Origin: Heterobilharzia americana
Taxonomy: Eukaryota > Platyhelminthes > Trematoda > Strigeidida > Schistosomatidae
Direction: 5' to 3'
Assembly: GCA_944470555.2 (NCBI GenBank)
Contig: OX104128.1
Span: forward strand, 2,542,001-2,606,000
DNA: 64,000 bases
The position numbers were made by a program, and so were the translations under genes. Below are positions 1 to 13,135 of this stretch, piece after piece (positions within the stretch are counted from its first letter, which is position 1; each line of letters starts with the position of its first letter). The notes below the pieces were generated by a model. That model had not been told where the DNA came from, made no database searches, and saw only the letters and a program-made list of their open reading frames with translations.

Positions 1-2540
1 CTGGGCCAGATGCCATACCCTGTTTCAGAACTCAAAATTGGTAGTGCATCTCTCAAACAGTGGGGTTGTAACATCTTCCACAGCCGGTTCAAGGCATCCT
101 TGCATCTTCCCATCATCCTCAGTTGTTGAAATCAGCTAAGGCTTCGGTCAGAGTGGTATAAGTGACGTGAACGTAATCCCCACTGTCAGCAGCCATCAGT
201 GTGACCACCGGCATCTGCTCTGATAGTAATGTATACCCTCTAGCTGCTTTACATATATCGATCCGGTAGCTCATATTGCTAAACTGTATTGAAACCTTTG
301 CAGCATCCGGCAGCAGATTAAAGTAAATCTGGTGTCATACAATCCCATTTCCATGTCATGTTTTAGGTCTCCCACAAAAAACGCCACTTTAAATTTAAAT
401 CAAGGAACTCGTAACCTAGAGTTTTTCGGTATCGCAAACGCTACACAGCCGGTACAGAAAATCACACCAAACCACTTACTTTTATCTCTGAGCTGCGGGA
501 AAACGTTTGATCAGCAGGTGATGACGACTAAAGCTTCTAGTGAACCCTTAGCCTTTCGCCATTTCTAGATAATTGACTACTGTTGTGGGGTGCGTTCTTG
601 GGGCAGAAGCTTGCCCAATCCCACCAACCACTGAAAGGCAGCTGCGGACAACCTCGTCACAACTTCTTAGTACCAGTGGTTTGCCTATTGTGATGTTTGG
701 CCGTAAGTTTAGTGACTCTAAGTTTGGACTGGGCTATTCGTTTAGTCGGATCTTCACTACCGCTAGTGTGACCTTCCGCTCAATCCATATGGCCCCTTTA
801 CAGCAACATCAGTTGCTGGTTGATACTGGTGAGCGAAAGCTGATAGATTTTATCCCAACACTTTCTGTTTCCGGTGGTGTCACCAATGCCTGGCGTGCCC
901 CACTCGTTGGATTCCATCGTCCAGTCGTTTCCTGACCTCCTTAGGCCAATATCTGGCGTGCCCTGCGTAATGACCAAAGTTTCGTACTGCATAACGGCAA
1001 CTGGGCCGGGAGTTTCCTCCGAACCAGGAGGTTTGTCTCAAGACGAACTGCAATCCATCACGTCTTATTTCGGACATACACCAGGAATTGGTGGCATTTG
1101 ACATCCCAACGCTCAATTATCTTCTCTGATGCATGTAGTCCCGGAGAAAATGACGTGGATTGGTGGACTTGTGGTGGCTATAGATGATGCAAATACGATC
1201 CCGGGTCTTTACGCAGTGCCTAACATGAACGATTTGACAGCTACATTGAAAGGTGCAACTGTCTTCAGCCAACTCGATCCGACATGTGCCCATCATAAAC
1301 TACCCGTATGTCTCGATGCTCTCCCAAAAGTAGCGGTCATCACACCATCAGGTCCACTTGAATTTTTCTGCACGCCTTTCCGAACACAGAATGCCGCCCA
1401 GCTCTTCCAAAGTTCCATCCACGATGTCTTCCGTGGTCTAGAATTTCCTTATGCTATCCTACACGATGTCTTTATCGAGAGTTCAAGCGAGGATGGCCCT
1501 CGCATTTACAAACAGCAAATTTTTCCGACACCCGCCGAAGACTTAGTTATCGTAAGTCTGGCCAAGTGCCAGGCTGGTATCAATTCACTGGCTTTTCTTC
1601 GTCAAGTTGTCGCTGAGCATGGCAATCACCCACGATGTGAAAATGTACAGGAGATTCGAGACTTCCTGGCACCGACATCCTTCATAGCAGTGCGTATATT
1701 CCTTGAGACGGCTAGTTATTGTTGCCCTTTGTCCTTTAGTGTACTTTCATTTTAACTGAGCTACCCAACCTTCTGAAAGTTAAGTGCTGAAGTGTGAACG
1801 TGACTCCCGAGGCATTTGAAACATCTAGCAAGATGAAAAACGCGATAATAGAGGCCACAATATCAGTTCGTTAGGATGACAATCTTTCCCACAGCATCGC
1901 TCTTTATGCCTCTAACAAGGCTATTGAGGCCGTGTTGGAACAACTTCCGGACTATGCTTGGATTCCACTTGTTTTCTACTCCCGGAAGCTAGCCAGATGC
2001 GAAATACGGTGCAGTATCTTCGGTTACCAGTTGTTTGGCACATACGCCTCCTTCGAAATGTTCTTATCATTTTGAAGAACGTCATGACTGTTACGTCTGC
2101 TAGACACAAACCTTTGACCTACTCTACATGGAGCACCACAGACAGGTAATCACCGCATGAAATACGTCATCTGGACTACATTTCGTCATTCGTATCAAAC
2201 ATCCGTCACGTTTCTGGCCTGAACAATTGTGTAGTGGATGCATTTTCTCGCGTTTGAAATATATCTTTACCTTGAACAATTGACTTACGGAAGATTACTG
2301 AACTTCAGGATTTAAGCGCGGCAGTGAAAGAGCTTCAGCGGTCAACCTCCTTGGAGATGCAACGTGAGCCACATCCAAACAACGAGGAGGCAATGCTGTT
2401 GCTTTCCGTTACTTGCAAGTCTGTTTTCGATGCACTGCGCGGAGATTCGCATGCCTGCGTCAGTGCTGCCGATGAGCTGATGTTCCCCAAATCTCTCTAA
2501 ACAGTCACAAACTGTGACATTCAAAGGTGAACGGAATTTC
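1..2540 (+). pseudogene. Gypsy-1 LTR element: decayed gag end, protease, RT and RNase H
   Basis: Broken reading frames follow the order of a Gypsy (CsRn1/Boudicca-type) polyprotein. About 80-150 resembles the end of gag; 640-870 resembles the protease and the segment after it (LLVDTGERKLIDF at about 800-855, the same block as in the element at 23458-24285). At 1129-1530 the RT palm is readable (GATVFSQLD, then the region that should hold YxDD reads AILHDVFIESS, so the catalytic motif is damaged). At 1950-2260 an RNase H tail is seen (RHKPLTYS, then SSFVIRIKH and a VVDAFSRV-like end in shifting frames). Many stops and frameshifts make it non-functional. The integrase half lies at 8016-9190, beyond an inserted RTE element. 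The left end is cut by the window, and no LTR is seen there. Confidence 0.75.
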
Positions 2541-2807
2541 AGCGCGCCTACATGGCACCAAAAGACAACAGTAGTTAAAACAAGTAGATTAAACTAAATT
2601 AACTAGATAAGCCTGTAGCTCTCCTCCAAATGATTAGGACATCTGGGATTTTGTGACAATGAACAAGCATCCGGGCAGGCTTCGAAGCGAATTTGAACCC
2701 TCTTCGTGGTGCCGAACACGCACATAATCAGAATCCCTATTTCAGCACTACCGGCCAGATAAGCTGACTGAACTCTTTCGCTATTCATTAACATTACTAC
2801 CTGGCGT
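2541..2807. other. Unassigned spacer between Gypsy-1 and the RTE insertion
   Basis: No reading frame in this stretch matches the Gypsy connection domain or the RTE element. It may be decayed Gypsy-1 sequence between RNase H and integrase, or the edge of another insertion. Nothing further can be supported. Confidence 0.4.
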
Positions 2808-3845
2808 AGGTAACTAGTTCACTAGATACTAGCCGATCCTAAGCCTGGATGAAGAGGGAACTTTTGCCAAACGACTAGCAACCCCACCCAGAAAAACCAA
2901 TCCAATCGCTAAACAAATTCAAAGCACAAAGAAAACATAAGACGTAAAATTAAACTTATTCCTTGCTGGAATCGGAGAGATGAAATGACGCCGGTTGGTG
3001 AAAGCCTTCGGGAAGCCAGTTGGCCTGGTTGATGTGTCTTCTCTCGATGAAAGCGAAAGTAAGAATGGGGACATGGAGTGTCCGAACAATGTTCGAAGCT
3101 GGCTGGCTGGCTGGCAAGGCTTCCCAGATTTCAAAAGAGATGAGAAGTGTTAGGCTGGGAATCTGCGAGGGATCTGCAGATGGAATGGAAGTGAACTCTC
3201 TCAACTGCCAACTGGAGAGTCAATAATCTACTCCGATATTGTCACCCAGACGACAACCACGAGCACATTGAGTTTTGGAGTGGCTATCATAATGTCCCCT
3301 CCCAAGAGAATCGAAGGCTCTCTCTCATGCAGTGGGAACCAATCTCCACCTGCAGGATCATGACAGCAAGATGAATTCAACTCAAAAGCAAGGAAAGTCA
3401 CAATCATGCAGTGCTACGCCACGCACCTACAAATAATGTAGATGAAGAGAAGAAGAAGGAATTCTACAGACAACTGCAATCATTACTGGACAAGACCTCA
3501 CCACAGTTGGCCACATCAAAATCCATTCTAGTGGGTGGAGTGACATGGATGTCAAACTGGGAGCAGACAGCACAGGAAGAGGACTCATCCATCATGGGTG
3601 GAGAAGCAGTTGGTGAAATGAACGAGAATGGAGAACTGTTTGCAGACTTCTGCACATTTAATGATTTGGTGATTGGAGGCAGTGTGTACAAACACAAGGA
3701 TATTGACAAAGTGAGGACATGGATTTCACCAGACACTAGAACACACTAAGAATCAGATCGACTTAATCTCAATGTGAAGAAAGTGGAGATGGAGCCTACT
3801 GGACACAAGATGAGATGAAGAAGGGGGGCAGAATTAGGTGGTTCA

Positions 3846-4990
3846 GATAAATAATAATAATGATAATAATAATAATAATAATAACAATAATAGTAATAAT
3901 GACAATAATAATAATACAGTAAGAATAATAAATTACACGAACACATGCCGTTTGTACAGGCAACATCTGAACATTATTGTTGTTTGTGAGTCTGAGAAAA
4001 GTAAGAAAGGACACATTGGTGCATTATACATAGTCTGACAGGATGCAGTTATTCAACTGTTGCTGGCTAAAAATATTAGATACTAAACCTTTTGCTATAT
4101 AACAGTTGTGGAGACTGCATACAATTGTGTATAAACCACTTCAACTATAAGCAATATTTTCCTTTCATCGTTTCTTTTACACATTCTGTACATTCTTCCT
4201 AATACTTGTAAAAACGAATGTTGTTTATATATACACTTTTTTGGCTGTGGCCGTTATTGCATCTTTTGCTGCTGCTAATCGTGGAAACATAATATGCTTC
4301 TAACCATCCCAACTTCTGTCTCCATGACTACTGCCTGTCGTGCATAATAACTGATTGTCTTGGGAATTTACAGGACTTCTCATCCTACTTCCAAATATTA
4401 CGACAATCAAGCCGACCGACGACCACATCGGAGAGATGACAAAAATCGCCTTCTGATCTCTGGAGTATCCCAAAATTGTGGTGGACAATACAGAAGAGAT
4501 AACCTCCAAGTAACCAGTGATTATCTATAGCATTGACAATACTATTTATGCTATAACGTATAACTTTTCATGCGCGTGTATCATAAAATCCGTTTTCCTT
4601 GTAAATTGTATGTAGTTTGTCACTTTGGTTTACTTGACATTCTTTGGGTCCACTACACAGTAGTGAATAACAGCACAGGCTTCATCACACCGTATGAGCT
4701 GTAAGCAGACACCTGTGACTAGGCCTCTACACTTCAGTTAATGAGTCACATAATCAGTAACGTACATAGGGTATCAAACGCCGAATAATAGTAGGGCTTA
4801 AAAAGGTGCGAATAGTCAGTAAGTTATTGCTGTTCATAGAGAGCAGGAAAAACTAGATTCGAATCATGGTATGGACCGATGAAAAAGCTTGGAACCAGTG
4901 GCACTCAGTATCATGCAGCATGTAGTTTTTGTTTGGTTCAGTGCCATTGGAAACAAATTCACAGGGATAAATTAAGCCAAAATTATGACC
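3846..4990 (-). mobile_element. Insertion in RTE copy 1: retroposon with (ATT)n tail
   Basis: Copy 2 of the RTE has about 105 bp here where this copy has about 1.14 kb of unrelated sequence. The insert starts with a long imperfect (AAT)n tract (3847-3918), followed by a block near 3939-3985 that recurs at 11430-11465 and, more diverged, at the outer ends of the inverted arms (13575 and 16870). Read on the minus strand, the trinucleotide tract looks like a 3' tail. No protein is recognised in the insert. Confidence 0.6.
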
Positions 4991-5905
4991 GAGGGACGAA
5001 AGTTCAACGGAAATCTTCACGTCAGTCAGCCATCAAGACAAAATGGAAGACATTAAGCAACACCCCTGAAGAAACCTGGATGGAAGAACACTGGAAGTCT
5101 GTGATGTGAAAGCCATGTGGAAGGAAACCTGCATAACCGTGTTAAGAATAAAGAAGAAAGAGGACAAGGAATGGATCTCGACGGACACATGGAAGCTGAT
5201 AGAGGAGAGAGAGGGAGATGGTGATGCAGAAGATGAACCAGTGCACCACATTGCAGTGCGGTGCAGTGCAGTGCAGTGGTGAACAACGAGAAGAGGAACT
5301 GAACACAAGCTATGAAACACTAGACTGGACAAAGAAGTGAAGAAGAGTGAGCGCAAAGACGAAAGACACTTCTACGACACACATTGGTAAGTGAAGGAGA
5401 ACAGGCTGCAGATAAGAGAGATAGAGACCTGTCACCACTATGTCAAACAACCAGATTGGCATCCGGGGACGAATGATCAACTCAGATGAAACCAATGAAA
5501 GGTAGTATGGAAAGCTTAGTTACCACCAAAGAGGAGAAACAAAGGAAACAATGGGCTGACCACTTCAAAAAACTTTTGAATCGACCACCACCAGCGGCAG
5601 CGGCAGCGGCTTATGCAAGTCATCCAGAAATACCACCAGCAGCCCAGCCACAGAATTACCAGTGAACACAAGCCCTCCGACGAAAGCTGTAGTGAAGTTG
5701 TGAACGCCACAAAGCTGTTGAAAGCTGGGAAAGCATCAGGACCAGATGGCATTTCTCCAGAAGCAGTGAAAACAGACTCAGAGACATCAGCAGCGGACAT
5801 GCTCACACCACTGCTGCAGAAGGTTTGGAGGGAAGGAAGGAAGGAAAGGCAGCTGGCGGTTGATTGGGGGAGGAGTTACTTTGTCAAAGTTCCGAGGAAA
5901 AGGAG

Positions 5906-6657
5906 TGTAACGGAAAATTGATCTGAAAATCCCTCCCGATCACCCTTATTTGATTGTATTGACATTTATTTTAACATTTTTACCCTCTTCATGGATGGTG
6001 TACCTTTGACCCTCGCCAGTGTAATGTTATTTGCTTGTTTAACTGTCTTATTTGACTTTACACTCGGTATTTGCCTTTGTATGTTTTGAGACTTATTGTG
6101 AGTGTTTCACTTTCCTATTATGTGACGCTGGACTGTTGACAAGGTGATGTTGTTTTACTGCGCACGACATTTTTGTTTTGGTTCAACCTACGGTTGTGCA
6201 GTGATTTGACTGTTTGTCTTTTGACTGTCTACTGGGAACGTTTGTTTGTTGATTTGATTCCTGTAGGCAGAGTTTTGTTCCCTTTTACCGGGACTATTCC
6301 TATTGGCCGACAGGTATTTAACAGTTGTATATTTTTAACCAGTTTTCACCGTGTAGTACGTATTTGTTCCCGAGAACGTTTTGGACTGTATAGTTACCCA
6401 ACGGCACTGTTGAGGTATTTTTGTTATTTGACATAACTTATTGTTGCTTTGATAGTACCACAGATTTTGTTACGAATCTACCATTGAATTGCTACAAACC
6501 GTGGTTTGATATTTTGATCCAACCTTTGACTGTGCGTCACTCGCGGAAGTTAGGAAGCTATACAGTAGAACGCAGGAACTAGTCAGATTCACGTCAGTTG
6601 GCACCGCCTAGTTATTTCCCGCATTCAGGCCAAGATTATTGGATTCCGGCCGCTACA
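5906..6657. mobile_element. Solo LTR, 752 bp, inside RTE copy 1
   Basis: The segment starts TGTAACGG and ends CCGCTACA, so it has the short inverted ends expected of an LTR. It is flanked by AGGAG (5901-5905) and GGGAG (6658-6662), a five-base duplication with one mismatch. The second RTE copy, near 32705, has the corresponding empty site with a single GGGAG. No protein family is recognised inside, so this is best read as an LTR left behind after recombination of a full element. It does not match the 345-bp LTRs at 22776 and 25235, and its parent family is not known to me. Confidence 0.78.
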
Positions 6658-8015
6658 GGGAGATCCATGTCTTTGCAAGAACTGAAGGGGAATCATGCTG
6701 CTGTCCCTGTCCACGCCATGTAAACTATCAGGCAGCATCATTCTGGAGAGACTTAAGGATGCTCTGGATGCTAAATTACGACCGGAACAGTCTGGCTGGC
6801 TTCAGGAAGAACAAATCATGTGGGGATCAAATTGCGTTCCTACGCTACGCATTATCATAGAACTCAGCCCAACCTCAAGTTCATCACTTTTGTCAAGGCT
6901 TTCGACAGCGTCGACTGAGAAGTGATTTGGCAACTGCCTCAACACTACGGAGTATCGCAAACCTTTATCGACCTCATTCAACAGTAGCTATATGCTATGT
7001 GATGCTACATGCCGGGTGATTCACAATGAAAAGCGTAGTGACGCCTTTGAAGTGAAGACAGGAGGGAGTAAGACAAGGTTACCGCCTGTTATCACCGATG
7101 ACCTTCCTGATTGTGACGAAGCGGACCATGCGGCAAACTGTGATGAGCGAGGAAATGGGCATACGATGTTTGACCGATGAAAAGACCCTAGAGGAGTTGG
7201 ATTTCGCCGATGATGATTTGTGTCTAATGTCGCACGAGCTCGAAGATCTATGTGCAGAAATCAACAAGTTTGATGAAGAGGCAAGGCAGCGGTGAACCTA
7301 GAGAAGACAGAGGTAATGAAGATATCCAACCAACAAAAGCAAGTACCAATCACCATCAACAGGAGAACCCTAAAAGAAGTAGTCTCGTCCACCTACCTAG
7401 ACAGCATAGTTTCAATTATGAGTGGCACAGATGAAGACGTCGAAGCCAGGATCGGAAGAGCAAGACAGGCCTTCATTGATCTGAAATAATCAGTGTGGAG
7501 ATCTCGTGCACTCAGCATAGAGCGTGAACAATACCCGGATTTTCAAGATTAATCCAGTCAAGTAGGTCAGTACTTCTATGTGATGGTTGAGAGACGTGGC
7601 GCGTTACGGAAAGCATTTCCAACAAACTACAGGCATTCATCAATAGCTGCCTACGCTCGCTAGATACTGAAGATCAGATGGCCAGAATAATAAGAATGAG
7701 CAGCAAGGAATTGTGGCTGGCAACGAATCAACCAAGAACCCATCGCCCAACAAACATGCAGGAGAGAGTGTAGATGGATTGGACTGGATATGCAATGAGA
7801 GGACCATTTGGGGACACCACGTGCCTGGCTAGACCAGGCCATCAGGTGGAACCCGAAGGGGAAACGACGAGTTGGGCGTCCGAGGGTGACATGGAAGAGA
7901 TTGTGTAAGGAAGAAATGAAAGCTTGTGAGCAGTTGTGGAGCTGCGTTCAAGGGACTGGAGAGGAGAGAGAGTGCAGTGGCGACGTGATACTAAAGCTCT
8001 TTGTTACACTTTAAG

Positions 8016-9190
8016 TAAGGTGCTGATCACAGAAGTACCAGAGCACAACAATTTAAGCGTTGTCTGTCGAATGCTAAGCGATGTTAACGCAGCCAACACT
8101 CTTTACAGTATTATGCATTCAGTGTCAACCTTTGGAGGTGAACCGACATAAAGCTATGCCTTTTGGAACTTTCACCAAACCTGAGTGGCCCTTCATTCAC
8201 CTTTGGTTGTGCATGAGTGGTCCATTTCTGCCTTGTGATGGTGATTCTGACTTGCAAATATATTTGTTAGTGGTCAGAGGTAACCTGAATATGGAATATT
8301 ACTGCCGGAAAAGTCAGCTGAGAGCTCGTCGAATGATGGTTTTCACAGTTTGAATGCGCTTCTATTGTGATAACCAACCGAGAGCAACGGCTTGAGTCTA
8401 CCGCTTTACAGAAACTGGTAAATCTGTTAGGATAAATACGCATTCAAACCACTGCATGTCATATAGCTTTTGGCGGTTTGGTAGGTCACATTCATAGGTA
8501 TCTCAGGGCCTCTCCGATGTTAGTTGACAGTATGAAACAAACCAAATATCTGCCACCAGTTTTTCTCTGCATTAGACCTACGCTTAAGACGGATATACAA
8601 TGTTCTTCCACTGAGGGAGTTTATGGAGGTACCCTGTATTCACCCAGCAAACTGGTTGCTGCAACCTGTAGTGGGCGAGCTCCAATCGATATGCTTGCCT
8701 GTGCTCGGACCCTGATATTCCACGTGCGTCGTCTCCAAACTCCATCCAGATGGATACGGTGTAGACGGGTACCGTTAGACAAAAACTTTGGGACTGCATG
8801 CAAGTCTTACAGTGTTGTGATTCCCTGTGGATACCCTCACAAGCGCCCTATGATAAATCTTCCAAACTTGCCAACAGAAGTGGAAAAATTCTCTGTCGTC
8901 GATAAGTTATGATGGCCAGATGTTATAAGTCTCAACCGCTTAAAAGTAGTTTACAATGATGACGGTCTGATCTACCCCAATGCATTAGCACTACCAACGC
9001 AACCATCGCTTCAGAAGAAAGGAAGACTCCATAGTTCAGAAGGATTACAACTTTCCCAGCGAAGAAACCACCGGTTTCAGGGACAAAACAACATCCAATT
9101 GCAAAGGTCGACGTGTTCACTGCCTCAAAGGCCTTCGGACTTCATCCCCTGGTCCTCTAAGTCGGATGTCTGAACAAGTTTTTGTGATCT
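8016..9190 (+). pseudogene. Gypsy-1 integrase half, decayed
   Basis: Broken frames continue the Gypsy-1 polyprotein after the RTE insertion. At 8075-8240 the zinc-finger end and integrase core start are seen (PFGTFTKPEWPFIHLW, then GPFLPCDGDSD), at 8380-8640 the rest of the core (a GLVGHIHRYLRA-like block and RPTLKTDIQCSSTEGVYGGTL), and at 8880-8950 the chromodomain-side end (ISLNRLK). Stops and frameshifts are frequent. Family order and similarity of decay to 1-2540 indicate one element split in two. No LTR is recognised downstream. Confidence 0.72.
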
Positions 9191-10330
9191 CACACAAAAG
9201 CAAATAAATATTTTACTCTCATATTATGAAGTCAATGTGAGAAAAGCCGGTTTCTACAGGCATCATGGGATTTAAAATGGTCAAGAGGTCTAAGCCAGAT
9301 GAGCTGCCCTGAGCGGTCTACAATAACGCGAAAGGTATCTGCAAGTTATGAGGCTAACAAAAAGTCGAAAGTTTTAGTACTTACAGCGTTTACGAATTTA
9401 GATTGTTTTCAGCCTGTTTTTCCCATTATGAGCGGCGTCGGGGTCGCGCTGTATTCGGTGTCTGGGTCTCGGGTGGCCAACAGGTTTCACCCATCTGACT
9501 AGCACCACTGGAAGGCACAGGTGAACACAGGTTGCGCTTGTGATGTGCATGATATTTGGCCGTCTGATATGCTACACATCGTCACAATTTGACCCCTGTA
9601 AGTGAAAAAAGGAGAATAACTTATAGAAGGCCCACGGGCTGTGTCGGTATCTATTTCCAAAGCATGGATTTCGATGCAAAACCTGCTCTTTGAGTCCATG
9701 TATTGAGAAACTTTAGCTATGAAGTATTCTTCTCCGTCACTGGGCGAAACGCGCCCAAAATTATCCTCCTCAAAGAATTCTGTTTAGCTTTGTGCGGCGA
9801 GATCTGGACCGCAAATCTGCCCTTTGTGTCGCCTAATGAGCTTTCGCTTATAAATAAGTGAACAAATTAGTATTTTATTCTCATATTAGTAATTTAACAT
9901 GAGAAAAGCCAGTTTACAGGCATCATCACACTGATATATGTTGGAAAATGTACAAGATTTTATGGGATAGAAATGGTACGGAATGGAGGTCATTAAATTA
10001 GATCGAAAACATCAGAAGATTACACAAGTCATGGAGTGAACAAGAAAATACAACTTTCCAGAGTATATAGAGTGTTAAAGTTTGGATCACTTTCAGTCAC
10101 ATTTTCTTTTTTCACCATTAGTGGTACCAAGGTTGCGCGAAATTCTAAATTTCTGTTACAGGCAGACAACTTGTTTGGTTCGTCTTCACGATGCCCCGTT
10201 ACGCTATAGAAATGTCTATTTTACCATAAATTCTTATGCTGTGAATATGTTCAGTTTAAAGTAAATAGGTTAGTTGGTCTCCTGAATTTTACTGTCTGTC
10301 CAGATTTTCGGTGCCATTATGACAGTCCAG
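9191..10330. repeat. Non-coding stretch with a short direct repeat
   Basis: Two related blocks, 9205-9275 and 9868-9930, share the sequence around GAGAAAAGCC and CAGGCATCAT and lie about 660 bp apart in the same orientation. They could be the remains of an LTR pair or a small tandem duplication. No protein is recognised in the rest. Confidence 0.45.
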
Positions 10331-12589
10331 AAATTTGAGTAATTCGAGAATTGATATATGTTCAATTGGTGAGAGGGTCAAACCAGTGAATGGGATTGGT
10401 GATTCTTGCCAGTTGGACGGTAATTTTCGTGGGAGCATAGTTTCATTGCTTCGAAAAGAGGTGGAGTGTTTACAATTGATAACGCATATTCCTCACTTGT
10501 GTCCTGTTGTCATCATTGAAGGTTATCTTGATAATGTGGGTATTCGAGGATCCGAGTTAAACCCTTCGATCATTTGGCCTTCAGATTTCTAGATTATTCG
10601 GTAATTTTTCATCATAGTCTGGTTTCTTCATAGTCTAATGATATCTTCATGCTTCAGTCATCTGAAATTTTGGTATAGAAACAACAAAAGCAGGTTACCT
10701 TGGGAGAGTTGGTACCAGTGGCTATCATTTTACGAGTAGCTGAAGCATCAGGTTCACGTGCTACTAGATCTACTTGAGACTGTCGTACGGAGGAAGACGT
10801 GTAAGCAATAGGATCACTTGTGATACCAACGCTTTCTGATGGCTTTTTCTTGCACATAGCATTCTCGGAGTTCACAGGTGGTAAACTGGTCAGACTACTT
10901 TTTAGTGCTTTCTACTCTGACATGGGGTCTCTTCTTGTAGGACCGTAATGTTTTCAAACTTACTGAGTAGCCTTAAGTGTTCTTGAAGGTTAATGAATCT
11001 ATAAGAGTCAGATGAGGTCACGAACTTGGAACTTATGGGGCAACCGGACTTTGTTGACTTTTTGCGGAGGTGTTTGCTACACGACACTTTTCTGTCATGC
11101 CACATGAGTCTCTCTCCCTCTTCTTAACGACATCCAAGGGAAAGATATGTGGTGCGTTAAGAACTGTGGTATGTTGAGACGAAACTAATCTTTTCGTTAC
11201 CCCCCTGCCTTGTAGTCTATTAAATTTTCCTCTCCCCCCACCCACTTTGTGACCGGGTTGTTCTGTTTCCTAAAACGTTGTGCTACAAAGCAGAACTCCT
11301 CGGCTGTAATCTGAATTTCTTTTCCGTTACCCTCAACATTGTTATTCATGACCGATACGACAACTCCAGCCGTAACAAAAGATAATAATAATAATAACAA
11401 CAATATATTTCTAATGATGAATTATAGGAACACATGCCACTTTGACAGGCAACATCGGAATGTTATTGCCCCACTGAAGCTGTAAAAGTTTAGAAAGAAA
11501 GAAATCATATTGCCATACAAAGTCTTCCTCAGCAAACAATTGTTTAAGTACTGCTGGTCACGAATGTTTGACAAAAGCGATATCGTTAAACAGCAGTAGT
11601 GAAAATTAATGAGGCTATAATCTTCCAATATGAGAAGTGTTATAGCAATAATGAGCCACACAGTCTATGAGAGTATGTTGCATACCGAACGTTGAGAACA
11701 GATGAATTCAGAGATATGTCCGTATCCAATAAGCTTGTACCGTCTGCAGATGGCAAGAGAAACTAGGATGGACGGCAGACACAAATTCTAGCCTGGTATT
11801 GTATGGTATCATGCGCAGTGTGGCAATTGTTGAGGACCATAACGTTGTAAATATAGTCATTTGAACAAGTAAAGCCAGGGATGCAACTCTACCCAGCTGC
11901 TGCTGTCTTACTATGGTGAAGGGTATAAGAGGTTTCTCCATCAAGCCACTTAATAAGACTTCGAGGTCGACATGTCATGTGGGGTCACTCTCGGTTAGCC
12001 TCGTTTCCAGGTAAGTGGTTGTCAGGACTGAAAGGAAGTGCATGTTTGGATGCAAATGGCATTTTATACCAACATTTCTAGTTGCTCTCCCAATTGGATC
12101 TATGTATTTAGGAGAGGTTGTAGTCTGGCATGATTTGTCTAGCTCCTGGTGATTTCGCATCTACAGGTGGTAAAAGATGATAGTTCTTACTTGTTGAATA
12201 GAAGTTCAAAGTGCATGTCGGTGCTTAGTATGTTGGTACCATCCGCGATCATAATCTGCATGTCGAGTGATAAAGGGGAACACAGAGGCATCAGAGGTGA
12301 AACCAGCCGTCTTAGAAGTTCAAGAAACAACATTAAAAACTAGAGTATCTAAAGAGGACAGGAGGAATAAGGGTTTATATAATTCTATATTACACTTGTG
12401 GAATGCCTTTGAAGTTTTATATAGTACGTTTCCCGCATCCTAGTTCAAGCTGTACTACAAATGCTTAGAGATGGTGACTTTCTTTTGGATTTACGCACCT
12501 GTGAGAGCTTTAATATACGCTTACGGGGCTAGGGGAAGGTAGTTACTACGATCCGAAGGGAAGGCAGGGTGAAGGCCATATATTGGGTC
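10331..12589. other. Unassigned region with one (ATT)n-tailed retroposon end
   Basis: At 11384-11470 an (AAT)n tract is followed by the same block seen at 3939-3985, marking another copy of that retroposon family (minus strand). Open frames at 10335-10592 (+), 10902-11245 (-) and 11708-12160 (-) have no similarity I recognise; they may be decayed retroelement parts, because the 3' side of the minus-strand CR1 fragment ends at about 12590. Confidence 0.4.
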
Positions 12590-13135
12590 TAATGATCTCA
12601 GGTAAGAGTGGTTTCTATAAGTCCCCACCACCAGATATGCTATATAGTATTAGGCATTTCTGCATGATCTTAGCGCATCACTACTTCACCCATGCCATGT
12701 GAAAATTGTGTGCCTACTGAGAGTTTTGTGGATATGGTTCCGTTTGCAAAGACTAGGTCCACGACACTTATGCCTGATAGGGTGTTCCACATGTTGTTGT
12801 CAACCCTCTGTTTCAAGAATGCTTATGGATTTGTCAAAGCGCTTTGGATAGCTGATTAATTGCGATGTTACATCTTGCATGTTGAAGTCATTACATGTAA
12901 TTTTCGCTGTGTGTGGTGGTAATGCCACATGAGTGAACACATTTGTTAGCTTCTCGTCGTGTTCGACTAGGGATCAAGCGGGTCGGTAAATGCGACTTAC
13001 TATAAGAGGTGTAGAGCGAGTAAGTTTGGCCATAACCCACACCTAGTCGTCATTCTCCTTTAGCTCAGCGGCTGAGCAATGTGCAGCAATGATGACAGAG
13101 TTTGTATGGGAAATACACCCTCCTCCTTTACCGTT
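12590..13135 (-). pseudogene. CR1-A endonuclease, C-terminal part, decayed
   Basis: Read on the minus strand from 13135 downward, this fragment begins at the glycine-rich GKGGGCI block of a CR1 endonuclease, continues through an RIYRPA block and a degraded NDFNMQDV block (normally GDFN), and ends near the HVEHP segment. It pairs with the fragment at 19106-19380, which stops where this one starts. The two are read here as one minus-strand CR1 element split by CR1-B. Confidence 0.7.

Larger units (their letters stand above)
2808..8015 (+). mobile_element. RTE-clade non-LTR retrotransposon, decayed copy 1 (SR2-like)
   Basis: The order is that of an RTE LINE: an apurinic-type endonuclease remnant at 3060-3750 (MGTWSVRTM near its start, then YAPTN-, GELFADFCTFNDLVIGG- and TWISPDTRT-like blocks), a linker at 5000-5850 ending in the pre-RT block KAGKASGPDGISPEAV, an RT remnant at 6690-7490 (FADDDLCLMS in place of the active-site YADD/FADD region) and the C-terminal block [15 protein letters not shown] at 7840-7900. 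Frames are broken by several stops. It shares its start, end and lesions with the copy at 30664-34080, but carries two extra insertions (3846-4990 and 5906-6657). It interrupts Gypsy-1 between RNase H and integrase. Confidence 0.85.

Noticed and set aside
3838..4038. Asn-rich open frame and its Ile/Tyr-rich antisense
   Set aside because: It is the translation of an (AAT)n microsatellite.
5592..5612. (GCAGCG)n run as a functional repeat
   Set aside because: Copy 2 of the RTE has a plain CCA repeat here, so this is local microsatellite drift.
9746..9762. GGGCGAAACGCGCCC as a hammerhead
   Set aside because: The GAAA-stem III look is present, but there is no CTGANGA, stem II or stem I partner nearby.
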